Shown here piece after piece: positions 7,263 to 15,324 of a stretch of DNA of 23,763 nt. Source of the stretch: CAZEQL01 sp964514415. Lineage in GTDB: Bacteria; Chloroflexota; Dehalococcoidia; GIF9; AB-539-J10. The position numbers were made by a program, and so were the translations under genes. Each line of letters opens with the position of its first letter. Position 1 is the stretch's first letter. Location: contig CAZEQL010000014.1 in assembly GCA_964514415.1 (NCBI GenBank), positions 1 through 23,763 on the forward strand. Reading direction: 5' to 3'. The notes under the pieces are model-generated. The model saw only the letters and a list, made by a program, of their open reading frames with translations. It searched no databases and was not told the origin of the DNA.

Positions 7263-8801
7263 CTTCCTCCACACTATATCCCCACCGATGATGGTCAGCT
7301 CCACCTTCAAGTCCTTTATGTCTTCAACAGGTAGCCTTGTAATATCAGCATTCAATACTATTAGGTCAGCAAGCTTGCCAGGTGTTATAGAACCTTTTAT
7401 GGTTTCTTCAAAAGAAGCATAAGCAGCATTTCTAGTGTACATGCGTAACGCTTCCAGGGAAGAGATGCATTCCTCGGGCAAGACAGCTTCTCCAGTCTCC
7501 GCTCTGCGTGAGACAGCGGCATAAATACCAATCAGCGGATTTGGCGGCACCACGGGGCAATCTGAGCCAGCAGCCACATTTACCCCGGCTTTCAAAAGGG
7601 TGGCAATAGGGTATAGGTGCTTAAGTTGCCTTTTGGGCACTGTTTTGAGGTATCTATCCCCATTGTAATAAATGAAGGCTGGCTGAGTGACCACCATTAT
7701 GCCAAGCGATGCTAAACGCTTTGCCATCTCAAATTGACATACAGAGCAATGCTCTATGCGATGGCGATGGTCTGGTCGTGGAGATTCCCGCAGCACGTGT
7801 TCCAAAACAGAGCACGCTGCCTCAATTGTAGTCTCCTCAATAGCATGAAAGGCGACTTGTAGATTGGATTGATGAATACGTGATGCCATCGGTTTTAGTT
7901 CCTCCCAGCGCGGGCTGATCTGTCCTGTAGTCTCTTGCAAAATTATCTTCACCCCACCAAGGTGGATTCCACTCCCATTCAGATCAGGTGGCAAGCCTTC
8001 TTCCTGATATTGTTTAAACCCCTTCACACCTAACATCAGGCTTAGTCTACACTTTAAGCTCCCATCTTTTTTCCATCGCTGAAACATCCGCCAACGCTCC
8101 CAATTGTTCTCTGAAGAGGCATCTTGAATAGAGGTTATGCCCAAGGAGAGCAATTCTTGGTTAGCTAGCTTTATCCCTTGTTCCAATTCTTTATCACCCA
8201 ATGGCGGCACTCTTTTACTTAAAAAGTCACCCATGTCATAGAGCAGACCATTGGGCTCGCCGGTTTCCAAGTCTCGTTCAATAATACTACCCGGAGGGTC
8301 GGGCGTTTCTCTGGAAATGCCAGCAAGAGCTAAAGCCAGGCTGTTTAACACATGTGCATGTCCTGAACGGTGTGTAAGTTTTACTGGATGAGTGGGGGTT
8401 GCCCTATCCAGATCCCAGCGGGTGGGATGGCGCTTCTCAATCAGGTAGAATTCATTGTACCCTTCAGCCTTTATCCAGCTCCCTGACGGCAAATCCTTGG
8501 CCAATTTTGCAAGTTCCTTCTGGATATCAATGATAGAATGTACCTTAGCAGGCCCGAAATTGGGGGTAACTAGACTTTTAGCCAGGGCAACGAGGTGGCA
8601 GTGGGCGTCGTTAAAGCCTGGCAAAACTGTCCTGCCCTGGTAATCTACAACCATAGTTTTGCTACCTCTAAATTCCTTCAAGGCTTCGTTCCTCGCTACT
8701 CCCAGCACCTTGCTATCCCGAATAGCAACAAGCTGAGCTTCAGGATAATTGGAATCCAAAGTCACTACATTGGCGTTGTATAGAATAAGGTCAGCTCTCA
8801 T
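7257..8801 (-). CDS. amidohydrolase family protein (YtcJ-like, amidohydrolase 3)
   Basis: A 514-residue metal-dependent hydrolase. The beta-sandwich start DLILYNANVVTLD leads to the metal motif GFNDAHCHL (His67, His69). Later come VAFHAIEETTIEAA, HRIEHCS and AAGSDCPVVPPNPLIGIYAAVSR, the last carrying the conserved Asp. The C-terminal GSITPGKLADLIVLNADI closes the second half of the beta-sandwich. Characterised relatives cleave amide or formamide bonds, but the substrate here is unknown. It lies 54 bases downstream of the deacetylase-like gene on the same strand and may be co-transcribed. Two C-N hydrolases together suggest a shared amide substrate, which is inference. Confidence 0.88.
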   Translation of the reverse strand: MRADLILYNANVVTLDSNYPEAQLVAIRDSKVLGVARNEALKEFRGSKTMVVDYQGRTVLPGFNDAHCHLVALAKSLVTPNFGPAKVHSIIDIQKELAKLAKDLPSGSWIKAEGYNEFYLIEKRHPTRWDLDRATPTHPVKLTHRSGHAHVLNSLALALAGISRETPDPPGSIIERDLETGEPNGLLYDMGDFLSKRVPPLGDKELEQGIKLANQELLSLGITSIQDASSENNWERWRMFQRWKKDGSLKCRLSLMLGVKGFKQYQEEGLPPDLNGSGIHLGGVKIILQETTGQISPRWEELKPMASRIHQSNLQVAFHAIEETTIEAACSVLEHVLRESPRPDHRHRIEHCSVCQFEMAKRLASLGIMVVTQPAFIYYNGDRYLKTVPKRQLKHLYPIATLLKAGVNVAAGSDCPVVPPNPLIGIYAAVSRRAETGEAVLPEECISSLEALRMYTRNAAYASFEETIKGSITPGKLADLIVLNADITRLPVEDIKDLKVELTIIGGDIVWRKK

Positions 8802-8855
8802 GCCTCTTTCTTTCTGTTATTGTAAGTGAAGCAAGGTAATCTCAATCAATCGGTG

Positions 8856-9710
8856 TTAATCCAATTCGGCTAGCTGTTTAATTACCCTGGGGATAATGTA
8901 AGTTGCTAATTGGCGGCCTGAACCCCCACAAAGAATGGTTATCAATCTGCCGAGACACACCTTGTCAGCCGTTTCCTTGATTGCTCTGGCTAATTTCTCA
9001 TGGCAATCCTTACTTACCCCTTTGTCTCCGTACTCCCCCTGAGTAGCATCATAGCCAAGTTCCCAGAATATAAACTCAGGTTTGAAGGTAGTAGCCCGTA
9101 ATGCAAATTCTTGCTCCATTTTTCTAACATAGTCTTCGTCGCTTATGCCGTAGGGAATGGCAATATCGACATTCCCATTCTTGTCGCAGTAATCTTGGAA
9201 GCAAAAACAGACGTGAAGCACCTCTTCATCGTGGCTGAATATATCCCTGGTGCCATCAGCATGATGACTATCGGTGTCTACTATGGCAAATCTCTTTACT
9301 CCTATTTCTCTCAACATAGCTATAGCCACAGCAGCGCCATTAAGATAGCACCAACCACCAAAATAATTCCTGCCGGCGTGGTGATCGCCAACACCGGTAA
9401 ATATAAAGGCGTTGTCAATTTTTCCCTCAAATATTTCTAAGGCTGCCTGGATAGTCGCTCCTGCTGAATACAAAGCTGCCTCACAATATTCGGTTCTCTT
9501 CACCCTCTCTATCATATCCCTTGAGTGAACCTTCATAAGCATTTCTTCTGTAGCAGGTTTTATATAATATGGATTGCTGGCAGCATAGACGCCATCATAG
9601 TAGCTGACGTTATCTTTGTTCAGAATGTGTGCTAGAGCTTCAGGGAAATCTCCCAACCTTTGGCCCTGAAAGCGAGGAAGAAAGATACCCGTTCTTTTAC
9701 TTTGCGGCAT
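8856..9710 (-). CDS. histone deacetylase/AcuC-fold protein with atypical active site
   Basis: A 284-residue protein of the arginase/deacetylase fold. It keeps GVGDHHAG (His110, His111, the charge-relay pair), GGWCYLNGAAVA, the zinc motif IVDTDSHHADGT (Asp147, His149) and the third zinc ligand in ELGYDATQGEYGD (Asp221). In classical deacetylases a catalytic Tyr follows a Gly run (EGGY) near the C-terminus. Here the segment is ILCGGSGRQLATYIIP, placing Ser264 at that position. Some deacetylase paralogues without the Tyr have altered activity, so substrate and reaction are uncertain. Likely substrates would be acetylated small molecules or polyamines. Only 36 bases separate its start from the divergent TPR gene. 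Confidence 0.85.
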   Translation of the reverse strand: MPQSKRTGIFLPRFQGQRLGDFPEALAHILNKDNVSYYDGVYAASNPYYIKPATEEMLMKVHSRDMIERVKRTEYCEAALYSAGATIQAALEIFEGKIDNAFIFTGVGDHHAGRNYFGGWCYLNGAAVAIAMLREIGVKRFAIVDTDSHHADGTRDIFSHDEEVLHVCFCFQDYCDKNGNVDIAIPYGISDEDYVRKMEQEFALRATTFKPEFIFWELGYDATQGEYGDKGVSKDCHEKLARAIKETADKVCLGRLITILCGGSGRQLATYIIPRVIKQLAELD

Positions 9711-9746
9711 TTGTACCTGAATGTAACCTTAAATATACTATACTAT

Positions 9747-10706
9747 ATGATGAAAATGGAAAAGTTGCCAGAGATTACCTTCAGAGAATTAAATGGAGCA
9801 CTATCTCGTTGGGATATGCCTGAAATCCCGAATCAGACCACAGAAGACAAAGCTGAACCCGAGCTAGCCATGTCGAATTGGTTATATGAATTGGCCAGGC
9901 GAAATGTGAAGCGAGGCAGGTTTTTCCAGCTAAGGGATGTTCTCCTCCACCAGCAAGCTGATTGCTTGGGTTACGCCAAGCTAATAAGTCGCATTGGGCA
10001 AAAGTTTGCTTTAGATGCTGGCATCGTTGAGGTAATTATAGATAATGCAGGCCGTTACACTCCACACTACATTAACATTGTTAAGCTTTCTTCAGGCAGG
10101 CGGCAATTCCTGGATTTGTGGTATGGCTCGCGGGATATAAAGCATCGCAGAATAGGAGCACAAATTAGGGAAGGAGGAAAGTGGTGGATAAAGGACTTAA
10201 ATTGGAACGAATTAGAGGACGTAGAAGATATCAAAGGATTGCCCAAGAAAGCGGTAACCGGGATAACTCATTATATTTTAGGCAACCGCCATCTAGAAAA
10301 GGGAATTCGGGATAGAAACAGACAGGAACTTGATTGCGCCATAGCACACTATACCACGGCAATAAGGCTATATCCTGGCTATGCCAGGGCGTATTTCAAT
10401 AGAGCAATTGCTCACGAAAATAACAGGGAGTATGGGGAAGCGAGTTTAGACTATGCGCAAGCTCTAAGAGATGAATCAAGTCAAGTTCGGGTACTGGCAA
10501 GAGAACATGAAGACGTAATTCGATTAATAGAACTTGATAGGGCAAACATAGAAATAAGAGAGCAAGAAATATATCTGCTGCGGAAGGGCTTTATCACTGG
10601 CAAGGAGATAGCTTCAGCAGATGTGGCCAGGGAACATGGGATTTCTGAGGACGCTGTCGATAAAATAATATCAATAATAGAGGCTCAACTTATTGCCACA
10701 CCGTAG
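9747..10706 (+). CDS. transglutaminase-like domain fused to TPR repeats
   Basis: A 319-residue protein, starting at the ATG pair 9747/9750; a longer frame from 9660 would run into the divergent gene. Residues about 45-130 look like a transglutaminase/cysteine-protease-like fold with a plausible triad: Cys73 in QQADCLGYA, His107 in TPHYINIV and Asp123 in QFLDLWYG. Residues about 190-245 hold two tetratricopeptide-like units (AIAHYTTAIRLYPGYARAYFNRA and the following repeat), often protein-binding. The C-terminal 50 residues are charged and include a short helix-turn-helix-like stretch (VAREHGISEDAVDKII). No signal peptide is seen, so it is cytoplasmic. SirB1-type proteins share a similar domain order, but function is not established. 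There is no clear ribosome-binding site. It ends before a strong terminator. Confidence 0.75.
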   Translation: MMKMEKLPEITFRELNGALSRWDMPEIPNQTTEDKAEPELAMSNWLYELARRNVKRGRFFQLRDVLLHQQADCLGYAKLISRIGQKFALDAGIVEVIIDNAGRYTPHYINIVKLSSGRRQFLDLWYGSRDIKHRRIGAQIREGGKWWIKDLNWNELEDVEDIKGLPKKAVTGITHYILGNRHLEKGIRDRNRQELDCAIAHYTTAIRLYPGYARAYFNRAIAHENNREYGEASLDYAQALRDESSQVRVLAREHEDVIRLIELDRANIEIREQEIYLLRKGFITGKEIASADVAREHGISEDAVDKIISIIEAQLIATP

Positions 10707-10794
10707 TGTTAATGCTAAGATAAGCAGCTAAATATGCTAGGTGATAGCAATCTCCCTGGGGAAAGGGCAATAGTAAATACTGCACCTGGAGGCA

Positions 10795-10818
10795 GCCTCC
10801 ACTTTGGTGGAGGCTTTT
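10795..10818 (+). terminator. rho-independent terminator
   Basis: GCCTCCAC and GTGGAGGC form a perfect 8-bp stem around the loop TTTG, followed by TTTT. It lies 89 bases after the TPR gene and 61 bases before the CoA-transferase subunit A gene, separating two transcription units. Confidence 0.75.
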
Positions 10819-10878
10819 CAGTGCTTGATGACACCAGGCAAAGAGATTGTTTATTGAGGAGAGCCACAAGAAGGCTTT

Positions 10879-11619
10879 ATGGATAAGGTATATCCCAGCG
10901 TAGAGGAAGCAATAGCGGACATAAAGGATGGGGCGGTTATAGCAATTCCCGGGTTTTTTACTGCGGGTGTTCCCAGAATTTTATTAAGAGCCTTAATCAC
11001 CAAAGGCGTGAAGAATCTCACACTGGCATGTGGATGCGGCCCTTTGTTGGGGGGTGCAGAAGAGCTGGATATGCTTTGTAAAAACAAGCAGCTTAAGAAA
11101 GTCATAGATTCTTACGGGCTTTATCGCTCAGCCAGCAAGGGCATGAATAGTTGTTTTGAGCAAAAAGTTAGATCTGGCGAAATAGAGCTGGAAGTTTATC
11201 CTATGGGAACTCTGGCAGAAAAATATAGAGCAGCAGGAGCCGGAATCCCTGCTTTCTATACCCCGACAGGGGTAGGAACAATAGTAGCTGAGAAGGTTGT
11301 GTCCAATATTCCCTCAAGCGAAGTAAAGAAGGAGACAAGAATTTTTGATGGGAAGGAGTATGTTCTGGAATATGCCCTGAAAACGGAGTATGCTTTTATT
11401 CATGCTTATCGAGGGGATAAAGAAGGAAATTTAAAATATCGCAAAACAGCAAGAAACTTTAATCATGTAATGGCTACAGCAGGCAAAGTGACTATCGCTG
11501 AGGTTGAGAATTTAGTAGAGGTAGGCAGGTCGGTACCTGAAGATATACATACTCCAGGGATATATGTGCAACGGGTAGTAAAAGTGCCTCGGGTCACCTA
11601 TGCAATAACTATAGATTAA
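10879..11619 (+). CDS. 3-oxoacid-type CoA-transferase, subunit A
   Basis: A 246-residue alpha subunit of a family I CoA-transferase. It has a conserved N-terminal frame KVYPSVEEAIADIKDGAVIAIPGF, then the G-x-P turn (AGVPRILLRALITKG). Later come AFYTPTGVGTIVAE and YALKTEYAFIHAYRGDKEGNLKYRKTARNFN, as in succinyl-CoA:3-oxoacid and acetoacetate CoA-transferases. The subunit binds the acyl/CoA part and needs subunit B, which begins 21 bases downstream. The pair would transfer CoA between a short acyl-CoA and a 3-oxoacid or other short acid; the substrate cannot be fixed from sequence. Two enoyl-CoA hydratase homologues follow, so this is probably a four-gene operon. Confidence 0.92.
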   Translation: MDKVYPSVEEAIADIKDGAVIAIPGFFTAGVPRILLRALITKGVKNLTLACGCGPLLGGAEELDMLCKNKQLKKVIDSYGLYRSASKGMNSCFEQKVRSGEIELEVYPMGTLAEKYRAAGAGIPAFYTPTGVGTIVAEKVVSNIPSSEVKKETRIFDGKEYVLEYALKTEYAFIHAYRGDKEGNLKYRKTARNFNHVMATAGKVTIAEVENLVEVGRSVPEDIHTPGIYVQRVVKVPRVTYAITID

Positions 11620-11640
11620 GTCCATAAAGCGAAGAAAGCA

Positions 11641-12324
11641 GTGGAAATGGCAAGGAACTTTGAAGGACTTTCTCGAGAGATGATTGCCTTGCGAGTAAGC
11701 AGGGAAGTCAAAGATGGTGATTATGTTAACCTGGGAATAGGCATACCAACTCTTGTTAGTAATTGGATAGAGGGGAAGGATATAATACTTCAATCGGAGA
11801 TAGGGATGGTAAAAACAGGACCCCTGGCCTCTGGAGATGATATTGATCAGGATCTTATAAACGCAAGCTGTCAGCCAGTAACAGAGATTCCTGGGACTGC
11901 TTATTTTGATATAGTTGAATCCTTCAGTATGATACGGGGAGGCTACATGGATGTCGTAGTTATGGGGGCTTACCAGGTTAGTGAAAAAGGTGATTATGCC
12001 GGCTGGAATAATCCGGCAAGAAGATTGGGAAACGTGGGAAGCATAGGAGGCTCCATGGATTTATGCGCTGGAGCAAATAAACTCCTAATCGCTATGGAAC
12101 ATGTCACTACGCAGGGACAACCTAAAATCGTTCGGGAATTAACTTATCCCCCCACCGCTAAAGGAAAGGTAAACGTTATATTTACTAATCTCGCTGTGAT
12201 TGAAGTTACCTCTGAAGGGCTTCTTCTTAGAGAAGTCTATCCCGGCATTACTCCTGAAGACGTTCAATCAGTAACTGAACCCAAGCTTATAATAGCGCCT
12301 GACTTGAAAGAAATGGAGTTCTAG
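11641..12324 (+). CDS. 3-oxoacid-type CoA-transferase, subunit B
   Basis: A 227-residue beta subunit. The catalytic Glu is in the QSEIGMV motif near residue 53, the residue that forms the glutamyl-CoA thioester intermediate in family I CoA-transferases. Other landmarks are VNLGIGIPTLVSNW, GGYMDVVVMGAYQVSEKGDYAGW, GSIGGSMDLCAGANKLLIAMEH and FTNLAVIEVTSEGLLL. The frame starts at GTG 11641, with an ATG two codons later (11647) as an alternative. The upstream ribosome-binding site is weak, so translational coupling to subunit A is likely. The length matches the family. It is intact and in the normal A-B order. Confidence 0.92.
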   Translation: MEMARNFEGLSREMIALRVSREVKDGDYVNLGIGIPTLVSNWIEGKDIILQSEIGMVKTGPLASGDDIDQDLINASCQPVTEIPGTAYFDIVESFSMIRGGYMDVVVMGAYQVSEKGDYAGWNNPARRLGNVGSIGGSMDLCAGANKLLIAMEHVTTQGQPKIVRELTYPPTAKGKVNVIFTNLAVIEVTSEGLLLREVYPGITPEDVQSVTEPKLIIAPDLKEMEF

Positions 12325-12376
12325 CTGGCTTGGGAAGTTTTTTTCGCCTTATGAGGTAGAATAGAGGTCAAGATTA

Positions 12377-13141
12377 ATGAGTTACAACACCATTATTTAT
12401 CAAAAAACGGGATTTGTAGGGAGTATAACTATCAATCGCCCGACAGAGGAAAACGCTATAACAGTTCAATTAATCCAGGAGTTAACTGATATTTGCGACA
12501 CCATCAGGGCTGATGATTCAGTAAGGGTAGTTACCATAACGGGTGCTGGGGAAAGTTTTTGCCTGGGGACTGACCAGGGCTTGGTTTCCCTTCAAGGGGA
12601 ACAGGAAATAGAGCTGCCATCCGTCACTAAGATAATAACCAACCTTGAGCGCCCGGTTATCGCTGCAATTAACGGCGATGCCTTGGGACAAGGTTTGGAA
12701 TTAGCTTTGGCTTGCGACCTCAGAATTGCTGCAGATACAGCGCATTTTGGATTACCCCAAATTATTTCGGGATTTATTCCTTGGGATGGTGGCACTCAAC
12801 TCTTGCCCCGAATTATAAGCCGAGGCAAAGCTATGGAAATGATTCTCACAGGAGAAGCAATAGATGCCTTACAAGCTTATGAGATTGGGTTAGTTAATAG
12901 GGTAGTCTCATTAAAGGAGCTTATGCCAGCCGTAATGGAAACAGCACAAACAATGAGTTTGAAGGCTCCTATATCGTTAAGATATGCCAGGGAGGCGATA
13001 CACAAGGGGTTGGACTTAACTTTGGAACAGGGGCTGCGTCTAGAGGCTGACCTTTATTCATTGTTACAAACAACAGAGGATCGAACTGAGGGCATTACAG
13101 CCTTTCTGGAACGGAGACAGCCTCAGTTTAAAGGAAAGTAA
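12377..13141 (+). CDS. enoyl-CoA hydratase/isomerase family protein
   Basis: A 254-residue crotonase-fold protein preceded by GAGGTCAAG. It has GSITINRPTEENAIT, the oxyanion-hole stretch SFCLGTD (usually FCAGAD) and GDALGQGLELALACDLRIA. The first hydratase Glu is present as Glu108, but the second is Gln128 (HFGLPQIISGFIP). That single change should impair water addition, so an isomerase or other activity is plausible. It lies 52 bases after CoA-transferase subunit B and is probably in the same operon. Its sequence differs clearly from the third copy downstream, so the two are likely different steps and not a recent duplication. Confidence 0.9.
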   Translation: MSYNTIIYQKTGFVGSITINRPTEENAITVQLIQELTDICDTIRADDSVRVVTITGAGESFCLGTDQGLVSLQGEQEIELPSVTKIITNLERPVIAAINGDALGQGLELALACDLRIAADTAHFGLPQIISGFIPWDGGTQLLPRIISRGKAMEMILTGEAIDALQAYEIGLVNRVVSLKELMPAVMETAQTMSLKAPISLRYAREAIHKGLDLTLEQGLRLEADLYSLLQTTEDRTEGITAFLERRQPQFKGK

Positions 13142-13143
13142 GC

Positions 13144-13175
13144 TCCCCTCCCTTGATGGGAGAGGACTAGAAGGG
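13144..13175. repeat. degenerate copy of a palindromic repeat
   Basis: TCCCCTCCC-TTGAT-GGGAGAGGA between two hydratase genes matches the inner arms of the repeats at 14372-14394 and 15236-15258. The outer arms have decayed. It probably represents the same dispersed palindromic family. Confidence 0.5.
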
Positions 13176-13232
13176 TGACCCTCGTCTATCCCACCCTTTA
13201 TCTGGCGAGGGACGTGAAGGTGAACGAAGGAC

Positions 13233-13976
13233 ATGAATGCCTTTGAAACCATAATTTATGAAAAGAAAGATAGCATAGCCTACATTACCCTGAATCGCCC
13301 CAAAGTTTTAAATGTTTACAATGTTCAGATGCGTGATGAATTGCATCAAATCCTGGGTGCCATAAAAGATGACCCGGAGGTGAAGGTTGCCATTCTAAAG
13401 GGAGCGGGGGATAAGGCATTCTGTGCTGGAGCTGACCTAACTGAATTTCTTACCGCGCCTTCTCCTGTCATAGCTCGCCAGGTGCGTTGGGAACGTGATG
13501 TTTGGGGACTTTTCTTGAGTCTTCCTCAGCCCGTAATTGCTGCCCTTCATGGATATGTTATAGGCGACGGAGTTGAGATGGCATTGTGTTGCGACCTCAG
13601 AATAGCTTCCACTGATACCCAATTTGGCACACCTGAGGTGGGATTGGGGATAATTCCGGCTGCAGGGGCAACACAAACTCTCCCTCGTACGATAGGGCGG
13701 AGCAAAGCCCTGGAGATGCTGCTTACAGGCCGCAGGATTAACGCCGAAGAGGCTTATAGGGTAGGATTGGTCAATCGAGTGGTGCCGAAGAGTGAACTCC
13801 TACCTGCTGCTAATGAGATTGCCCGGAAGATTGTATCTTATAACCAAATGGCTGTCAGAAGCGCCAAACAGGCGGTAGTGAGAGGCTTAGACCTCACCCT
13901 GAGTGAAGGCTTGGAACTAGAAAAGAAGCTAGCCAGCTTGTTACAAAAGACCAACCTCGGTCACAAAACCTCTTAA
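13233..13976 (+). CDS. enoyl-CoA hydratase (canonical active site)
   Basis: A 247-residue crotonase-family protein with both catalytic acids: Glu115 in GDGVEMALCCDLRIA and Glu135 in FGTPEVGLGIIPAAG. The oxyanion hole is AFCAGAD. It is expected to hydrate trans-2-enoyl-CoA to 3-hydroxyacyl-CoA, as in beta-oxidation, although chain length or side-group preference is unknown. The start follows GAAGGAC. It is the last gene of the second CoA block, separated from its paralogue by a 91-base spacer holding a palindromic repeat. Of the three crotonase homologues in this window it is the only one with a textbook hydratase site. Confidence 0.92.
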   Translation: MNAFETIIYEKKDSIAYITLNRPKVLNVYNVQMRDELHQILGAIKDDPEVKVAILKGAGDKAFCAGADLTEFLTAPSPVIARQVRWERDVWGLFLSLPQPVIAALHGYVIGDGVEMALCCDLRIASTDTQFGTPEVGLGIIPAAGATQTLPRTIGRSKALEMLLTGRRINAEEAYRVGLVNRVVPKSELLPAANEIARKIVSYNQMAVRSAKQAVVRGLDLTLSEGLELEKKLASLLQKTNLGHKTS

Positions 13977-14097
13977 TATCCCATCGACTTCATCTCGGCT
14001 CTAGCAGGCCTTGCCTATTCTTATAACCTCCTTTACATCTCTCGATACCTCCCACGTCCTTTCAGCGAGCACTTCGTGGAGGCATCTATAAATCCTT

Positions 14098-14210
14098 CAG
14101 CTCTTCACGGATAGCATCAGAGGGATTATAGCGGAGGGTGAAATTCTGACAGAAATACATGGGATGATAAGCCTTGCCCACCAGCCCTAATATTAGATTT
14201 TTCGGGAAAT
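14098..14210 (+). pseudogene. degenerate gene relic, possibly DUF4258-like (copy 1)
   Basis: This lies in the 465-base stretch 13977-14441, which has no intact gene. Piecing frames together gives IRGIIAEGEIL and then PCPPALILDF, which resembles the GEIIEEYP...PCPSALILG core of DUF4258 proteins but with frameshifts. The same relic recurs at 15325-15435. Downstream bases 14211-14330 remain open in one frame (ending RLYEEIVEQMNGNWRR) but I do not recognise them. The identification is weak. Confidence 0.3.
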
Positions 14211-14340
14211 TTATGCACAGCAGGGTCAGGAAAATCTCTACTTTATAATCCGCCACAGAATACGTGGAGAGACATTGCCAGGCTATATGAGGAGATAGTG
14301 GAGCAGATGAATGGCAACTGGAGAAGATAGTGTGCCAACT

Positions 14341-14424
14341 GTCCCTTACAAAGCTGAGATTCTCTCACCTAACCTCTCCCTTGACGGGAGAGGTCTAAGG
14401 TGAGGGTGATGAAATAAACACTCT
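14341..14424 (+). repeat. 84-bp direct repeat with internal cruciform, left copy
   Basis: It matches 15205-15290 in the same orientation at about 80 of 84 positions. Inside, CTCACCT (14364-14370) pairs with AGGTGAG (14398-14404), and ACCTCTCCC (14372-14380) pairs with GGGAGAGGT (14386-14394) around a TTGAC loop. It ends 17 bases from the vapC stop. The two copies bracket the VapC/AbrB-type module exactly. Confidence 0.85.
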
Positions 14425-14441
14425 GAAATATATATCACTGC

Positions 14442-14861
14442 TTAGCACCTCTTAGTTTTGTAAGGCAATTCCAGGGCTTTTAACCTTGGGATTTTGCTGA
14501 ACTCAGGGTCCTTATGCACTAATTGAGCATTATGGATAAGGGCTAAGGAAGCAATCCAGGCATCGGCAGCTGAAAGCAAAGCGCTCGATTTGAGCCTGGC
14601 AGCTTGATGCCGCCATTCTGGGTAGGATTCCTCAATGGTCACTGGACAGCTCTCCAACCGAAGCATGATGCTGGCTACCTCTTCTGGTGGCAGACGCCTC
14701 AGGAGCCAATACTCCACCACCATCAAGGCAATAAACGGCAGCAGAATTTTTGTGGTATTACCCGAGCCAGCTTTCTGTAAAAGTTCTGAGACATCCTCAG
14801 CGCCATCTTCACCGAATAATAGGCACAGGATAGCTGAACTATCTAAAATGTAAATTGCCAC
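14442..14861 (-). CDS. PIN-domain ribonuclease toxin (VapC family)
   Basis: A 139-residue PIN-fold protein. The acidic residues that hold Mg2+ are at expected places: Asp7 (YILDSSA), Glu50 (VVEYW), Asp100 (SAADAWIAS) and Asp118 (HKDPEF). VapC toxins cut RNA, often tRNA or rRNA, and stop growth unless bound by the antitoxin. The ATG lies inside the end of the upstream AbrB-type gene (23-base overlap), the usual arrangement for a translationally coupled module. All catalytic acids are kept, so unlike other toxin genes in the window this one looks functional. The module sits between two 84-bp direct repeats. Confidence 0.88.
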   Translation of the reverse strand: MAIYILDSSAILCLLFGEDGAEDVSELLQKAGSGNTTKILLPFIALMVVEYWLLRRLPPEEVASIMLRLESCPVTIEESYPEWRHQAARLKSSALLSAADAWIASLALIHNAQLVHKDPEFSKIPRLKALELPYKTKRC

Positions 14862-15093
14862 TTGCCTCCTTCTCTCTTTCTTGCTGTCGTTCTCGGAGGA
14901 AGTCCTCGAGGGTAAAGCCTCTATCCTTTAATATGCCCAAACAGGACTGACCCGGGTCTTTCGATAGAGGATAGAGCAGGATTACCCCATTCTGTATCTT
15001 CCAATATAGAAGAGTATTGCTGGTAATCCCGAGAGAGTGGCGAATTTCCTGTGGTATTACCGTCTGTCCTCTTACTGAAACCTTTGTTTGCAT
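14839..15093 (-). CDS. SpoVT/AbrB-domain antitoxin partner of VapC
   Basis: An 84-residue protein. The N-terminal 45 residues, with VSVRGQTVIPQEIRHSLGI, form a swapped-hairpin AbrB-type DNA-binding domain. The rest, rich in Glu and Arg (LEDFLRERQQEREKE), probably wraps the toxin. Such antitoxins bind and inhibit VapC and repress their own promoter. It starts after a strong GGAGGTG site, and a TATAAT box lies about 30 bases upstream. It is first in the module and overlaps vapC. Confidence 0.88.
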   Translation of the reverse strand: MQTKVSVRGQTVIPQEIRHSLGITSNTLLYWKIQNGVILLYPLSKDPGQSCLGILKDRGFTLEDFLRERQQEREKEASGNLHFR

Positions 15094-15123
15094 AATTCAC
15101 CTCCTTTGATAAAATTTGCCTCA

Positions 15124-15129
15124 ATTATA
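15124..15129 (-). promoter_or_regulatory. -10 box of the VapC module
   Basis: On the minus strand a perfect TATAAT lies 30 bases ahead of the antitoxin ATG. No convincing -35 box is seen at 16-18 bases. An autoregulatory site could overlap here, but no operator is identified. Confidence 0.4.
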
Positions 15130-15204
15130 CAAGATTTATCGTACATTCCTCTTATCAAACTGGCAAGCGCATTATTCGAGAGCGTTTAGCAATGCCTTTC
15201 CATC

Positions 15205-15290
15205 GTTCCTTACAAAGCTGAGATTCTCTCACCTAACCTCTCCCTTGGCGGGAGAGGTCTAAGGTGAGGGTGATAAAATAAACACACTCT
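15205..15290 (+). repeat. 84-bp direct repeat with internal cruciform, right copy
   Basis: Same orientation as the copy at 14341-14424. It carries the same nested arms: CTCACCT/AGGTGAG (15228-15234 and 15262-15268) and ACCTCTCCC/GGGAGAGGT (15236-15244 and 15250-15258), with the loop TTGGC instead of TTGAC. The arms are unchanged while other positions differ, so the fold may be maintained. It lies in the geneless stretch 15094-15522. Confidence 0.85.
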
Positions 15291-15324
15291 TATCAATTTG
15301 AGCCCTGAAATCGGTGGAAGCTCA

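Noticed and set aside
9660..9746. 29-residue N-terminal extension of the TPR protein
   Set aside because: It would overlap the divergent deacetylase-like gene and has no family-like sequence; ATG 9747 is preferred.
13977..14441. Transfer RNA or small RNA gene in the geneless stretch
   Set aside because: I found no cloverleaf, no CCA end and no T-loop pattern (GTTCRANYC) in the right spacing; a gene relic and a repeat account for most of it.
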